This document shows positions 23,129 to 33,500 of a stretch of 64,000 nucleotides of DNA, piece by piece; the first letter of the stretch is position 1; each line of letters opens with the position of its first letter. This DNA comes from Thalassomonas sp. RHCl1. GTDB lineage: Bacteria > Pseudomonadota > Gammaproteobacteria > Enterobacterales > Alteromonadaceae. The position numbers and the translations under genes were made by a program. The notes beneath the pieces were generated by a model, which ran no database searches, was not told the origin of the DNA, and saw nothing but the letters and a program-made list of their open reading frames with translations. The stretch is taken from contig NZ_CANDNZ010000009.1 of assembly GCF_947387555.1 (NCBI RefSeq), positions 62,001 to 126,000 on the forward strand, written 5' to 3'.

Positions 23129-23860
23129 ATGTATAAAAAGTTGTTGAGCCCTGTTGTTGTCTTGGCGCTGGCTTCGCCTTGCGCTTTTGCCGAAGTTGAA
23201 TTGCTGGCGCATTTTGAACTAAATGGTAATGCCCTAGACTCAAGCGGTAATGTAGCCGACGGGCAAATTTTCGGTAATGTTACTGCTGTGCCGGACAGGT
23301 GCGATAATCCGAACGGTGCCATGTATTTTGACGGCAATAGCAGTTATATCAAAGTGACGGACGGCACCTTCTTAACGCCGCGAAAAGCCGCAACCGTGTG
23401 TTTGCGGGCAAATGTATTGGAGCCCTACAGAATTAATAAAGGTCATGTTTTAGTGTCAAAATATAAGTCGGATTCAAGTTATCAAACAGGCTTTACTATT
23501 TTGGTCGACAATGCTGACAATTTAAGAATGTGGTCTAAGGGGAAAAACTTAACCGAACTGAGCGATTTTCCTGATATGTTAGACTTTAATGATTACGGCA
23601 ACTGGAATCACTTTTGTTTAGTCGACGATAATACCAATATCACCACTTATGTGAATGGTTACCCGTATGATGTTAAAACCTCTCCGGATGGTGTTTATGC
23701 CGACACATCTATTCCCCTGCTTATCGGCGCTTCCCATAACGGTAACGGCCAGCCGTCAAGTCACTCTTTTGCCACGGCGTATATTGATGATGTCAGAATC
23801 TATGCCGACCCGCTTACGAGTAATCAGGTGAAAAACATAGCGTTTGAAGCTTGTCCTTAA
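23129..23860 (+). CDS. Secreted LamG / concanavalin A-like domain protein (243 aa)
   Basis: Signal peptide at residues 1-21 (ends PCAFA, cleavage before EVELL). The rest is one laminin-G-like jelly roll: HFELNGNALDSSGN, AMYFDGNSSYIKV, WNHFCLVDDNTNITTYVNG, AYIDDVRIYADPLTSNQV. Cysteines probably form disulfides. Such domains bind sugars or matrix proteins. No enzyme domain is attached. Confidence 0.88.
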   Translation: MYKKLLSPVVVLALASPCAFAEVELLAHFELNGNALDSSGNVADGQIFGNVTAVPDRCDNPNGAMYFDGNSSYIKVTDGTFLTPRKAATVCLRANVLEPYRINKGHVLVSKYKSDSSYQTGFTILVDNADNLRMWSKGKNLTELSDFPDMLDFNDYGNWNHFCLVDDNTNITTYVNGYPYDVKTSPDGVYADTSIPLLIGASHNGNGQPSSHSFATAYIDDVRIYADPLTSNQVKNIAFEACP

Positions 23861-24013
23861 CCTGAAAATATAAGCGCTGGGGGGATTTGCAACAAGCTGC
23901 CTGCCGTTTAGCTCTTATATTAACGCTGGTGAAATAATTGCTTTATTTCACATCGATTTCACATCAATCACACTACCCTTAACCTTCTTTTAAATGAAGT
24001 TAAGGGGAGTGCT

Positions 24014-24751
24014 ATGTCTCAAAAATATGGCTGGATTTTAGCTGGCATTGGTTGTTTTATTAATGTCCACGCGGCAGAAAACCAGTTAGCAGCGCCAACA
24101 GCAATCGAACAAGAAATTATTCAAGCTATTAACGATATAGCCGAAGCGCCTCGTAAAGAGTGGGCGGTAAAAATATCGCACTTTGAGAATGAAGAGGGCG
24201 ATATTACCAGTAGCATAGAGCGTTACACCCCTAACGAAGACACAAGTAAGCAATGGACCTTATTACGTATTAACGAACAAATACCGAGCAAAAAACAGCT
24301 TAAAAAATTTGCCAAAAAGAAACAGCAAGATGCTGAAGATAAAGCGAAAGGTCAAAGTTACAGCATTAACCTGAAAACGTTAATTAAGCAAGAAAGCCTT
24401 CAACTGTTGAATGAGAACAGCAGCCATGCCCGGCTAGGTTTTCAGGTGCATATGGAAAAGCTGGGAGACGACGCTGAAGGAAAGTTGGCAGGCAGCTTGT
24501 CGTATAGCAAGCAGCACCAATATATTGAAACAATAACCATAGTCAACAACGCTGAATTTTCGCCTGTGTTCAGTGCCACTATTTCAGAGTTAATGCTTTC
24601 GCTTAATTTTATTAAGCTTAATGAGGCGGTATTGCCGCAGCTGATTGAAATGCGTATGAAAGGTAGCTTTGCCTTTTTTACCGAAATAGATGAAGTGTCT
24701 ACAACAACCTATTCCGATTATCAGCATACTGGCAAGCTACTGAGCGAGTAG
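24014..24751 (+). CDS. Periplasmic hypothetical protein (245 aa)
   Basis: Short signal peptide (YGWILAGIGCFINVHA, cleaved before AEN). Mature protein lysine-rich and mostly polar, ending in strands that suggest a lipoprotein-carrier-like or DUF-type beta fold. TTAAGGGGAG precedes the ATG. Not recognised. Confidence 0.75.
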   Translation: MSQKYGWILAGIGCFINVHAAENQLAAPTAIEQEIIQAINDIAEAPRKEWAVKISHFENEEGDITSSIERYTPNEDTSKQWTLLRINEQIPSKKQLKKFAKKKQQDAEDKAKGQSYSINLKTLIKQESLQLLNENSSHARLGFQVHMEKLGDDAEGKLAGSLSYSKQHQYIETITIVNNAEFSPVFSATISELMLSLNFIKLNEAVLPQLIEMRMKGSFAFFTEIDEVSTTTYSDYQHTGKLLSE

Positions 24752-24937
24752 GAAAAACCTTAATATTTTGTAGCATATTAAGGTTTAGCTTGGTGCCATC
24801 TTGCGGTGTAATGTATTAATCTTTCTGTTAAGTTAGTTGTGTATGAAGTAGATGGAATACCACGCAGTTTACTTCATTATCAGTTAGAGCCACATGGCAA
24901 AATATTCAGCATTATAAAAATAAATAAAGGATGTTTA

Positions 24938-25378
24938 ATGAAATTCTTATCAGTATTATTTTTCGGTCTCTTTACTGCGCTTGTTAATGCAAGTGAAGTT
25001 TCGGGGTTGTCTTCTGACGATCTGAAAGCGCGTGTTACCTTTATCAATGAGTTACAAAATAAGATATTGATGAAAGGTTCGCTTGTTAAAGATATTGATG
25101 CACTTTTTAGCAATTTCACTGATGATTTTACTTATGTACACGAAATATATGGCGGCACCTACTCCAGAGAGCATCTTTACAATAACTACGTAAAGTTTTT
25201 AAAAGCTGGAAATTATCAACGTACTGCAGACAGGTACCGCATCGTATCAATGATTGCCGGACATAATGCGATATCGATCGAGAGGGAGCAAACTTATGAA
25301 GGGGTTACCTCTAACCATTTAACTGTATTTGAGTTTAAAGGCAAACAAGTATCTAAAATTATTGAGTATTGGAAATAA
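24938..25378 (+). CDS. Secreted NTF2/SnoaL-like protein (146 aa)
   Basis: Signal peptide MKFLSVLFFGLFTALVNA. The mature part has the cone-shaped NTF2-like pattern: two helices, FTDDFTYVHEIYGGTYSREHL, then strands ending ISIEREQTYEGV, HLTVFEFKGKQVSKIIEYWK. Could be a ligand-binding or isomerase-like protein. ATG 24938 follows AAAGGA by 5 bases; the frame open from 24839 lacks a good start. Confidence 0.78.
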   Translation: MKFLSVLFFGLFTALVNASEVSGLSSDDLKARVTFINELQNKILMKGSLVKDIDALFSNFTDDFTYVHEIYGGTYSREHLYNNYVKFLKAGNYQRTADRYRIVSMIAGHNAISIEREQTYEGVTSNHLTVFEFKGKQVSKIIEYWK

Positions 25379-25578
25379 TAAACTAAAGCGCTAACAAGCT
25401 ATTCGAAAGGGGTCTGCTTACTGCCGCGATCCTTGCTTAGGCAAAAACTGCGCTGGTGCTTGAATGGCCGAATAAAGCTGTAAATCCCTGACTGTCGGGT
25501 GAATGTCGTGTTAAATTCGTACCTGACACTAGGTAAATTAAGGAATACTTGTGATTCTTAAGTGCAGAGGAAAGTTTA

Positions 25579-26046
25579 ATGATTCTTAAAGAATTACGTA
25601 TCAGCCGCCACCTTTCGCAAGAACAGTTAGCGCAAATGTCCGGCTTGAATGTTAGAACCATTCAGCGAATTGAAAGCGGGAAAAATGCCAGTTTAGAGTC
25701 TCTCAAATGTCTTGCTTCTGCACTTAATGTTGAGGTATCAACCCTGAGTCAGGAGAAATTTGTGATAAATAAAAATTCAGAGCATTGGAAAAACTTACCC
25801 CTTTGGTTGAAAGTCTGGTTTGCTTTCAACTTTCTCCAGTTTCGCTCCAGGAGGGAAACGGCGGTTCGAATTGAAGTCATCTCGCATGTTAGCGGTTTTG
25901 TTTTTTGCTGTTTGGGCCTTGTCAGTGAAGCTGCGCTTGTTGGCGGTTTAATGATGCTTACGACCGGCTATTTGTTTCACTTGCTGAAATGGCAGGGGGA
26001 TAAGTACAGTATTTGGTTTGAAGCTGAGCCGGCCAAGGGTAGCTGA
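25579..26046 (+). CDS. XRE-family regulator with membrane domain (155 aa)
   Basis: Residues 1-60 are a textbook XRE HTH (LKELRISRHLSQEQLAQMSG, then VRTIQRIESGKNASLESLK). Residues about 75-145 contain two membrane segments (SGFVFCCLGLVSEAALVGGL and nearby), so the regulator is likely held in the inner membrane. AGAGGAAAG precedes the ATG. Regulated genes not evident. Confidence 0.87.
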   Translation: MILKELRISRHLSQEQLAQMSGLNVRTIQRIESGKNASLESLKCLASALNVEVSTLSQEKFVINKNSEHWKNLPLWLKVWFAFNFLQFRSRRETAVRIEVISHVSGFVFCCLGLVSEAALVGGLMMLTTGYLFHLLKWQGDKYSIWFEAEPAKGS

Positions 26047-26056
26047 TAACTGGCAA

Positions 26057-26101
26057 TTGAGGATTGCCGCTTTGACGCCAAACGGTGACGGCAACCCTCA
26101 A
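26057..26101. terminator. Hairpin after the XRE-membrane gene
   Basis: TTGAGGATTGCCG / CGGCAACCCTCAA, 13-bp stem with one mismatch. No T run, so termination is uncertain. The rest of 26102-26473 shows no gene. Confidence 0.45.
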
Positions 26102-26473
26102 AGTGCTCTGGGGCTATGCCAATAGTGCTTTTATTTTAAATTAGATCTCTGTTCAACCCGGTGACACGCCACCGGCGATAAAATACGACTCAATTCTTGC
26201 TGATCTTTTATTTTGGCAACCCTTCCATGTCGATTGGATTAACTTGGTTATAACCTGTAAACCCCTGCGTTAAAAATTGCTCTGCCTGTTCTTTGCCGGA
26301 TGTCCGGTATTTCTTTGCATGAATGCTTCCCGCATAAAAACAGCTAAGTCATGAAAACCTGGTGAGATAAAAGCTGCGCCGGCTGCACCATCATTAATAA
26401 ACATTGCTATAGGAGACGATAAAAAAAACTGTATGGATGCCCTAATACGCTTCGTACCATCAGGAGAACGACT

Positions 26474-27265
26474 ATGCCAAATCAACCTAAGAAACCAGCT
26501 CCTAAGGGGGCTAAACGCAACCCCGCAAAATTTACCAATCCCGCCGCGAATATCGGCATGGATGCCGGGGAATTCGACCTGCAACTTGCACTGGACAAAT
26601 ACTCTACCGCTGCTGTGCAGTTGGAGGCGGTTTCATCACTTATGGACAAGTTTTTCCTCAGTCAGATCATGATTTTGCCGACACCGCATGAAGACCCGGC
26701 AGTCACAGAAGAAACCCACCAGTTGTTTAATGACGCCATGGAAAGGTTGATCGGCTGGGGCCGGCAACTGGGGGAATACATCCAGCGCGATGTCGGGAAA
26801 AATCCGCTAAACGATGAAGCCAAGGTGGAGGCCCTCAGGGTTAAAAACTTTCTCGATGTTTTTGCCGAAACCGCAGGCGAGCTGGCACGGGATATCCTGG
26901 AGCCCGACAACGCTGCCGGTGTCGAACAAGGAGCCATTCGCGCCCCCTTTGTCCATTTTCCACCGGTTGGCCACCACCATGAGCATTCCTTTAGCAATGC
27001 GGTGGAGTGTGGCGGATGTGCCGTGGTGATCAAGGAGTTTCGCGGTCTTAAACTTTATCGGGTGAAGAAAATTATCACCCGGGTCATTGAGCCATGGACC
27101 AGCCGTCAACGCATTATTAACAAGGAAGTTTGGGTGCTTGAATGGCGGCATGCCCAGTATATCAAGACCATCACCGTTAAGTGTTGCTGTGAGCACCCGG
27201 TTACCGAGGTTACTCATACAGAAGTTGTTGATAAAGGGCTGAGTTGCTTCTGGAGAAATTATTAA
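26474..27265 (+). CDS. Hypothetical protein with cysteine-rich C terminus (263 aa)
   Basis: Unrecognised. Basic, proline-rich N terminus (PKKPAPKGAKRNPAKFT), a central helical part, a histidine stretch (GHHHEHS), and a C-terminal part with ECGGCA and KCCCEHP that may bind metal. AGGAGA lies 7 bases upstream of the ATG. Codon use is more GC-rich than the genes before it. Confidence 0.75.
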   Translation: MPNQPKKPAPKGAKRNPAKFTNPAANIGMDAGEFDLQLALDKYSTAAVQLEAVSSLMDKFFLSQIMILPTPHEDPAVTEETHQLFNDAMERLIGWGRQLGEYIQRDVGKNPLNDEAKVEALRVKNFLDVFAETAGELARDILEPDNAAGVEQGAIRAPFVHFPPVGHHHEHSFSNAVECGGCAVVIKEFRGLKLYRVKKIITRVIEPWTSRQRIINKEVWVLEWRHAQYIKTITVKCCCEHPVTEVTHTEVVDKGLSCFWRNY

Positions 27266-27426
27266 TAGACAGCTCAATGTAATGTTTTATCACATGTAAA
27301 AAGATTAAGTCGGTTTACCTGTAGATCGGCTTTTTCTTGGTGCCGAGGACAATTGTTATTTCTTTTCCTTATCTGATTAATTAACATGAATCGCTTTATT
27401 GTTATTAGGGTCTCTCGGAGGGGGCA

Positions 27427-27930
27427 TTGGATATATTCAAGACTAGCAGATTGACCATCAGAGAAGTATCAAGCAGCGATCTTGATAAATTATCACCCAT
27501 ACTATCTGACGAAGCCACAATGAAATATACCGCAACCGGGGCACAGACTCATGAACAAATGATAGCGTTTGTTGAAAATTGTGCTCGCCAATACCGAGAG
27601 CAGGGGTTTGGTCATTGGGCTATTTTTATTAGCGAAACAAATGAATTGGTTGGGCTCTGTGGTCTGAACCGTCACCAGATTGATGGCGAAGAATATATGC
27701 ATGTGAATTATCGCCTGGGCAGCCAATATCAGGGAAAAGGCTTGGCGACGGAAACGGTAAAGGGGGTGATGGATTATTGTGCAAACTCATTAAAACTTAA
27801 CCATTTATCGGCAATCATCGAACCTTCCAATACCAGTTCGATTAAGGTTATCGAGCGTTTGGGTTTTAAATTTAGAAAACAAACCAGGTTTAAAAACTTA
27901 AATGTGAATATTTACCAGGTAAGTATGTGA
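27427..27930 (+). CDS. GNAT-family acetyltransferase (RimJ/RimL type)
   Basis: 167 residues, N terminus IFKTSRLTIREVSSSDLDKL typical of the RimJ/RimL branch, then GHWAIFISETNELVGLCGL, YRLGSQYQGKGLATETVKGV (acetyl-CoA loop Q-G-K-G-L-A), EPSNTSSIKVIERLGF. TTG start with GGAGGGGG upstream. Substrate unknown. Confidence 0.88.
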   Translation: MDIFKTSRLTIREVSSSDLDKLSPILSDEATMKYTATGAQTHEQMIAFVENCARQYREQGFGHWAIFISETNELVGLCGLNRHQIDGEEYMHVNYRLGSQYQGKGLATETVKGVMDYCANSLKLNHLSAIIEPSNTSSIKVIERLGFKFRKQTRFKNLNVNIYQVSM

Positions 27931-27998
27931 TTTGAGCCCTGATAAAAGCATAAAGCGTAATTTTACAGGCTTAATACCTTTTCAAAAGCGGCAATAAG

Positions 27999-28463
27999 AT
28001 GCCCGATTTACTCTATATCAATGCCAATATGAACCTGAGATTTGAAGTCGCGACAGTGGCGCATAAAAAATTTTTCTGGGAGCATTATATTACTGCCATG
28101 CAGCCGCATATTGAGAAAATATGGGGGTGGGATTTATCCTGGCAGCAAAATGATTTCGACAACAGGTGGTCATCTTGTGTCAATCACTTGCTCGTTTTAG
28201 ATGACACTGTTGTAGGTTATATTCAAAGCCAAGACTTACCCGATAACCAGTACATTATGATGCTTATTATCGTGCCCGAATACCGCAATAAAGGGATTGG
28301 GCAAGAGGTACTGAGCGCATTACGCTCTGATTGTCGAAAACCTTATATTCGTTTAAGGGTATTTGAAAGCAATACCCAGGCATTGAAGTTTTATTGTGCT
28401 CATGGCTATGAACTGGTTGAAAGGGAAGCGTCATTTTATCTCTTACAACAAGCCGTTAGTTAA
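27999..28463 (+). CDS. GNAT-family acetyltransferase
   Basis: 154 residues; IIVPEYRNKGIGQEVLSAL is the acetyl-CoA motif (R-N-K-G-I-G) and FESNTQALKFYCAHGYELVER the following motif B. Different subgroup from the gene just upstream (68 bases apart), so the two are not a recent duplication. Substrate unknown. Confidence 0.88.
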   Translation: MPDLLYINANMNLRFEVATVAHKKFFWEHYITAMQPHIEKIWGWDLSWQQNDFDNRWSSCVNHLLVLDDTVVGYIQSQDLPDNQYIMMLIIVPEYRNKGIGQEVLSALRSDCRKPYIRLRVFESNTQALKFYCAHGYELVEREASFYLLQQAVS

Positions 28464-28552
28464 GCAGCTATGACATTCATGTCGTTTTTCGGCGGTTATA
28501 CTCTCTTGCATGACCACAGGGCTTTCAGGTATAGGTAACTCTTGGCGTCCAT

Positions 28553-29665
28553 TCAAACCGCCGGGTTTGTCCTTACCTGATCCCGGCCGTTTTCTTTGGC
28601 TTGATAAAGTGCACTATCTGCCCGGGCAATAATTTCATCAATACAGTTATCGGTTCTGGTAAATACACCTATGCCTATGCTGACGGTAAATTTACATGCA
28701 CTTTCCTGGGTATCCACGTGCAGTTCGCGGCATTGGCTATTGATGCGCTGCGCCGATGTCCGTGCCTGTTCCAGGCTGCTGTCGGGTAAAAAGAGAATAA
28801 ACTCTTCGCCGCCGTAACGGCCGACACTGTCAATATTGCGAATGTTGGCGGTCAGGCAGCGGGAAAAGTATTTGATGACTTCATCGCCGGTGGCGTGGCC
28901 AAAGTTGTCGTTGATCTTTTTAAAATGATCTATGTCCAGCATCATCACGGCAAAAGTGCCGCCGTTACGTTTAACCCGGTTAAACTCGGTTTCCATAATT
29001 TCAAAGATATGACGGCGGTTAGCGATATTGGTAAGGGGATCGGTATGGGCCAGGGCTTCCAGTTGTGTCTTTAAGTTCTCGGCATTGGTGGCAAAATAGA
29101 AAAACATGATGAAAATAATGGTGGATGTTACACATAGATTCAGGGTGAAGAATAAGATGCTCAGCCCGTAAGTGTCGATACTGTCCGCCAGGAAAATGTT
29201 GGAATCTATGATGCCGCCGGCAATAATCAACGCCAGGTAAAAGATAAACCAGCGCAGGGTGGTAAAGCGGTTTTGAAAGGTAAAACCGACCAGGATCGAT
29301 AATATCGACCAGATGATCACCGCACCGCTGGGAATAAAACCGCCCAGGGATATTTGAAACAAAAACGGCAGCAATACGCTGATGGCCATCTGAATGATAC
29401 GTACTATTTCAAACTTTTTTGAAAAATAGAGGTAGGTAAAATTAACGATAGTGATCAGGGTGTAGCCGTAGGGGATCAGCGACTGCCAGGTTAACCCGGA
29501 AAAAAATGACAGGGTGCCCCAGATAAAGCCCCCCAATCCCATCAGTGCCCCGGTGTAAATTAAAAATCCATGCCCAACTTTTTCCCTTTCTGTATTTCCG
29601 GGAACATTTCCTATGGTTCCCAATTTTTGGAGATAATTGCGTATAGATTTTATCGGCATCAGCAC
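28553..29665 (-). CDS. Diguanylate cyclase, membrane-bound GGDEF protein
   Basis: 370 residues. About six membrane segments in residues 30-195, then a GGDEF domain from about 205 (DPLTNIANRRHIFEIME, MMLDIDHFKKINDNFGHATGDEV, RYGGEEFILFLPDS, ARADSALYQAKENGRDQV). GGEEF is intact, so c-di-GMP synthesis from GTP is expected. No EAL domain. The start may be the ATG two codons inside (MPIKS). Confidence 0.93.
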   Translation of the reverse strand: MLMPIKSIRNYLQKLGTIGNVPGNTEREKVGHGFLIYTGALMGLGGFIWGTLSFFSGLTWQSLIPYGYTLITIVNFTYLYFSKKFEIVRIIQMAISVLLPFLFQISLGGFIPSGAVIIWSILSILVGFTFQNRFTTLRWFIFYLALIIAGGIIDSNIFLADSIDTYGLSILFFTLNLCVTSTIIFIMFFYFATNAENLKTQLEALAHTDPLTNIANRRHIFEIMETEFNRVKRNGGTFAVMMLDIDHFKKINDNFGHATGDEVIKYFSRCLTANIRNIDSVGRYGGEEFILFLPDSSLEQARTSAQRINSQCRELHVDTQESACKFTVSIGIGVFTRTDNCIDEIIARADSALYQAKENGRDQVRTNPAV

Positions 29666-29861
29666 CTCTAATAGCTTACCGGATCACTAACAGGAACTGT
29701 GTAGCAACATAAAACCGCAGATTTGCGGGTGAGATTTTTATTTGTTTTTTTTGTGTTTATATCATTACTAATTTGCGGGTTATTATACCCGCAAAAGTCC
29801 GTTGTGGGGAAATGGCTTTATTATTTCGGGCCAATAGCATGTAACTTGTTTAAAGCATTCA

Positions 29862-30335
29862 TTATTCCCAGCTGCTGTAGGGGCGGCGCATCAATACCGA
29901 GTTATAATATCGGGTCTGGCCGGTGACTTCTTCTGCCAGCCAAAGGGGTTTGTCGAAGCTTTCGTGCTCATGTGTTAATTCAATTTCGGCAACCACCAGC
30001 CCCTGGTTTTCCCCGTAAAATTCATCCACCTCAAAGGTATGTTTTCCTTGGGGAACCAGATAGCGGGTTTTGTCGATCACGCCGGGTTCACACAGGGCGA
30101 GTAAAGCTTTGGCCTCATCAAGGGGGATTTCTTTTTCCCATTCATAACGGCTGGCACCGGACTCGCTGCTTAAGCCTTTGACGGTTAAATAACCCTGATT
30201 GCCTTTGGTGCGCACCCGCACCGTGCGCTCAGGCGCTGAATTTAAATATCCCTGGGTGATACGGACTTTTTCACTGGCATCGCTTTTATATTGCTCATTG
30301 TTGACTAAAAACTTTCTTTCGATTTCTATTGCCAT
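29862..30335 (-). CDS. CYTH-domain triphosphatase/adenylate cyclase-like protein
   Basis: 157 residues from MAIEIERKFLV, the hallmark ExExK of the CYTH/triphosphate tunnel metalloenzyme family (EIERK). Further basic/acidic tunnel strands: RVRTKGNQGYLTVKG, YEWEKEIP, KTRYLV, FEVDEFYG, VVAEIEL. Such proteins hydrolyse inorganic triphosphate. The ATG at 30335 is chosen, since the frame upstream does not fit the family. Confidence 0.92.
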   Translation of the reverse strand: MAIEIERKFLVNNEQYKSDASEKVRITQGYLNSAPERTVRVRTKGNQGYLTVKGLSSESGASRYEWEKEIPLDEAKALLALCEPGVIDKTRYLVPQGKHTFEVDEFYGENQGLVVAEIELTHEHESFDKPLWLAEEVTGQTRYYNSVLMRRPYSSWE

Positions 30336-30512
30336 TATTGGGCCACCTGGAAAGGATAAAACAGACATTATACGGGGGATTTTACCAATACCAAGCTCAA
30401 AGCTGGGCAGGCGAAATGACCTTGATATAAAGTATTTGATTTATAAGAAATATTGAAGGAAAAACAGTAGGAACTAGGTTAAGCTTAGGAAAAAAATAAC
30501 AGGGGCAGCCAA

Positions 30513-33500
30513 GTGAACAGAGCTTTTAACTTTCGCGCTATTTCTTCATTGTTTTTCTTATGTTTTATGTTGCTTACCGGCATATCTTCACTGTCGGCCA
30601 ATGACACCATTCCCGAGTCTTTATCTCCCTGGGGGCCCTGGGTATTAAAAGGCAGTGAAGCCTTAACATGTCCCTTTATTAACCGCTCCGATTTTACCGG
30701 TTTAGACAACCATGTTTGCGCCTGGCCGGGCGCCTTAACCCTGGATGCCGGTGAGCAAGAAGCCGGTTTCGAGCAGAGCTGGCAGGTACTGAGCAAAAGC
30801 CTGGTGCCTTTACCCGGCGATGATGAAAACTGGCCGTTAAAGGTGACGGTAAACGATAAAAAGCTCCCTGTGATTAAACATAAAGGCAGGCCGGCGATTG
30901 AGCTGGAGCCGGGGAATTATTTGATCAAAGGACAGTTTAACTGGCAGCAGCTGCCGGAAAGTCTGGCCGTTCCCGGGTTATATGCCCAGGTAGCGTTAAC
31001 GGTAAATGCTCAGGATGTGGCTTTTCCCCGGTTGGAAAATAATGAACTATGGCTGAGGCAGCTGGATATCCGCCAGGAAAAACAAGACAGTTTGGATATT
31101 AGCGTGGCGCGCCGCATCACCGACGGTGCCTATATCAAGCTGGAAACTTATATCAGTATCCAGGTTTCCGGCAAAATGCGCGAGGTGAAATTAGGTAAAG
31201 TACTGCCGGAAGGCTTCGAACTTACCGGCATTCGCAGCAAAGCCGCCGCTTTCTTGGATGCCCAGGGAATACTGCATGCCAAATTACAGCCCGGCAGCTG
31301 GGAGATTTTGGTTGACGGTTATGCCCGGCCTGAGTTGTTAACCTGGCAAAAGCCGGAGCAAAATTTTGAATTAAGCCCGGGGCACAGCTATTACTGGCCA
31401 AAAGGTGAAATTTGGGTGTTTCAGGGGCAGGAGAACTTGCGGCTGGGCAAACTCACCGGAGCGCAAATGGTCGATACCCGCCAGGGCATTATGCCGCAGT
31501 CCTGGTATGAGTTACCCGGTTACCTGATGCAAAACGGCGATGTCCTCAGTTACGAAGTTCAGCACCGGGGTAAACCGCTGCATTTAGAAAACCGGTTGAA
31601 TTTAACCCGTCAGTTATGGCTGGCTTTTGACAATGCCAGTTATAACTTTAGCGATCAGATCACAGGTTACATGATCACCGACTGGCGTTTGAGCATGCCG
31701 GGTCCTTTTCTGCTGGAATCGGCGGAAGATCAGGACGGCCCGGTATTGATCACCACCCGCCAGGCAGGAGAGCGGGGGGTAGAGAACCGTTATCCCCGGG
31801 TAGACATTCAGGGGCGGGGCAGCACCCAAGCCAAGGGGCAGTTGGCCGTGACCGGCTGGGACAGTGATTTTGAGCAGGTTGATTTAACCTTGAACCTGCC
31901 GCCGTCAAACCTGCTGTTTGCGGTTTTTGGCGCCGATTATGTGTCATCGAGCTGGTGGAGCAACTGGTCTATCTGGGCGAGTTTTATCTTGCTGCTGTCG
32001 GCGATTCTTGCTGCCCGGCTGGTTAACATCAGCGCCGGTATTACCACCGCCTTGATGCTGCTGGCCATCTACCAGGAGGCTCATGCGCCGGTGATCGCCA
32101 TTATCAATTTATTGCTGGCGCTGGCGATAAAAAAATATCAGCCGTTTGAGCGCCTGCAATCCCTGGTGAAAACCTATTGGGCTTTGAGCGTGGCGCTTAT
32201 TGCCGGCACCTTGTTATTTTTCTGTGCCGTTCAGTTGCGTATTGTGCTGCACCCCCAGCTGGATCCGGGCAATACTGCCGGCAGAATAATGAAGGTAGAG
32301 CAAAGCTTGGTACTCGAACACGAGCTGGCGGAGCAAAAACAAGCGGATGACGGAAGAAAATATAAAGCAATGCGACGCCCGCAGGAGCCGATGCAAGCGG
32401 AAATGCTGGATATGGCTGATGTGGAGAGAATGTCGGTCACCGCCGGTAAGGTCAAATCAGCGGATTTATTGATGGAAAGATACCAATCGGATGCCCTGAT
32501 GCAGGCGGGATCCGGCATCCCCAACTGGCAATGGCGTCGCCATCAGATCAACTGGAACAGTCCGGTGGCGAAAGAGCAGGTTTTTGACCTGATAGTGTTA
32601 TCGAAAAACCAGTACCGCTTGCTGAAAGTTTTTGGCGTCGTGCTGAGTTTGCTGTGGTTATACCTGGTGCTAAAAGATGTTGTCCGTATCAAACCCGGGA
32701 GTTTGCAGCCAAAAGCCGCCGCCGCTTTGCTGGCCTTTTTTATGTTGACCCCCGGCTATTCACCCGAGCTGGCAGCACAGGCGTTTCCTGATCAGGCATT
32801 GCTGGCTCAGCTAAAAGCCCGCCTCAGTGAAGCACCGTTATGCGCCCCCCATTGTGCCGTGATCAGCCGCTTGCAGGTAGATGCGCAAGCTAAGGCGCTG
32901 ACACTGCAACTGACAGTTGATGCCGGTGCTAACACGGCATTGGCTTTGCCGCGTTCGGAGTTTTGGCGACCGCAAACCGCTAAGGTGAACGGCAAAACGG
33001 TTACGGCCTTGATTAAACGCCAGGGCTGGATTTATCTGCCGGTGCAGCAGGGGATCACCAATATCCGTTTGAGCGGCCAGCTGGCGCCGGTAGAAGTATT
33101 CCAGCTGGAGTTTAAAGAGAAGGCACAAAGGGTTGAATTGTTACCTTCATCCGACTGGGAAATTGTCGGTACTCAGGGCAGCCGCTTAAGCGCCAATACT
33201 CTGGAGTTTCTTGCCAGGGCGCCGGTAGCATCAGGAGCGGAGCAAACTTCGTCGCGTTACAGCAAGCAGCCGCTGGTGAATGTTATCCGGGAAATCTCCC
33301 TGGATAAGGTCTGGCGTGTCAGTACCCGTGTTGAGCGTATTGCCCCGAGCCAGGGGTCAATTACCGTTTGGGTGCCGACCCTGCCGGGAGAACATATCAG
33401 CAGCGATGATATTGTGCTTGATAATCAAAGCGGTGAAAGCCGGGTACAGGTGAGCATAGCCTCCGGACAGCAGGACTTTGGCTGGCATTCTATTTTACAG

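Noticed and set aside
25437-25661. 74-codon minus-strand frame in front of the XRE-membrane gene
   Set aside because: Overlaps the HTH coding region on the other strand and has no protein-like features.
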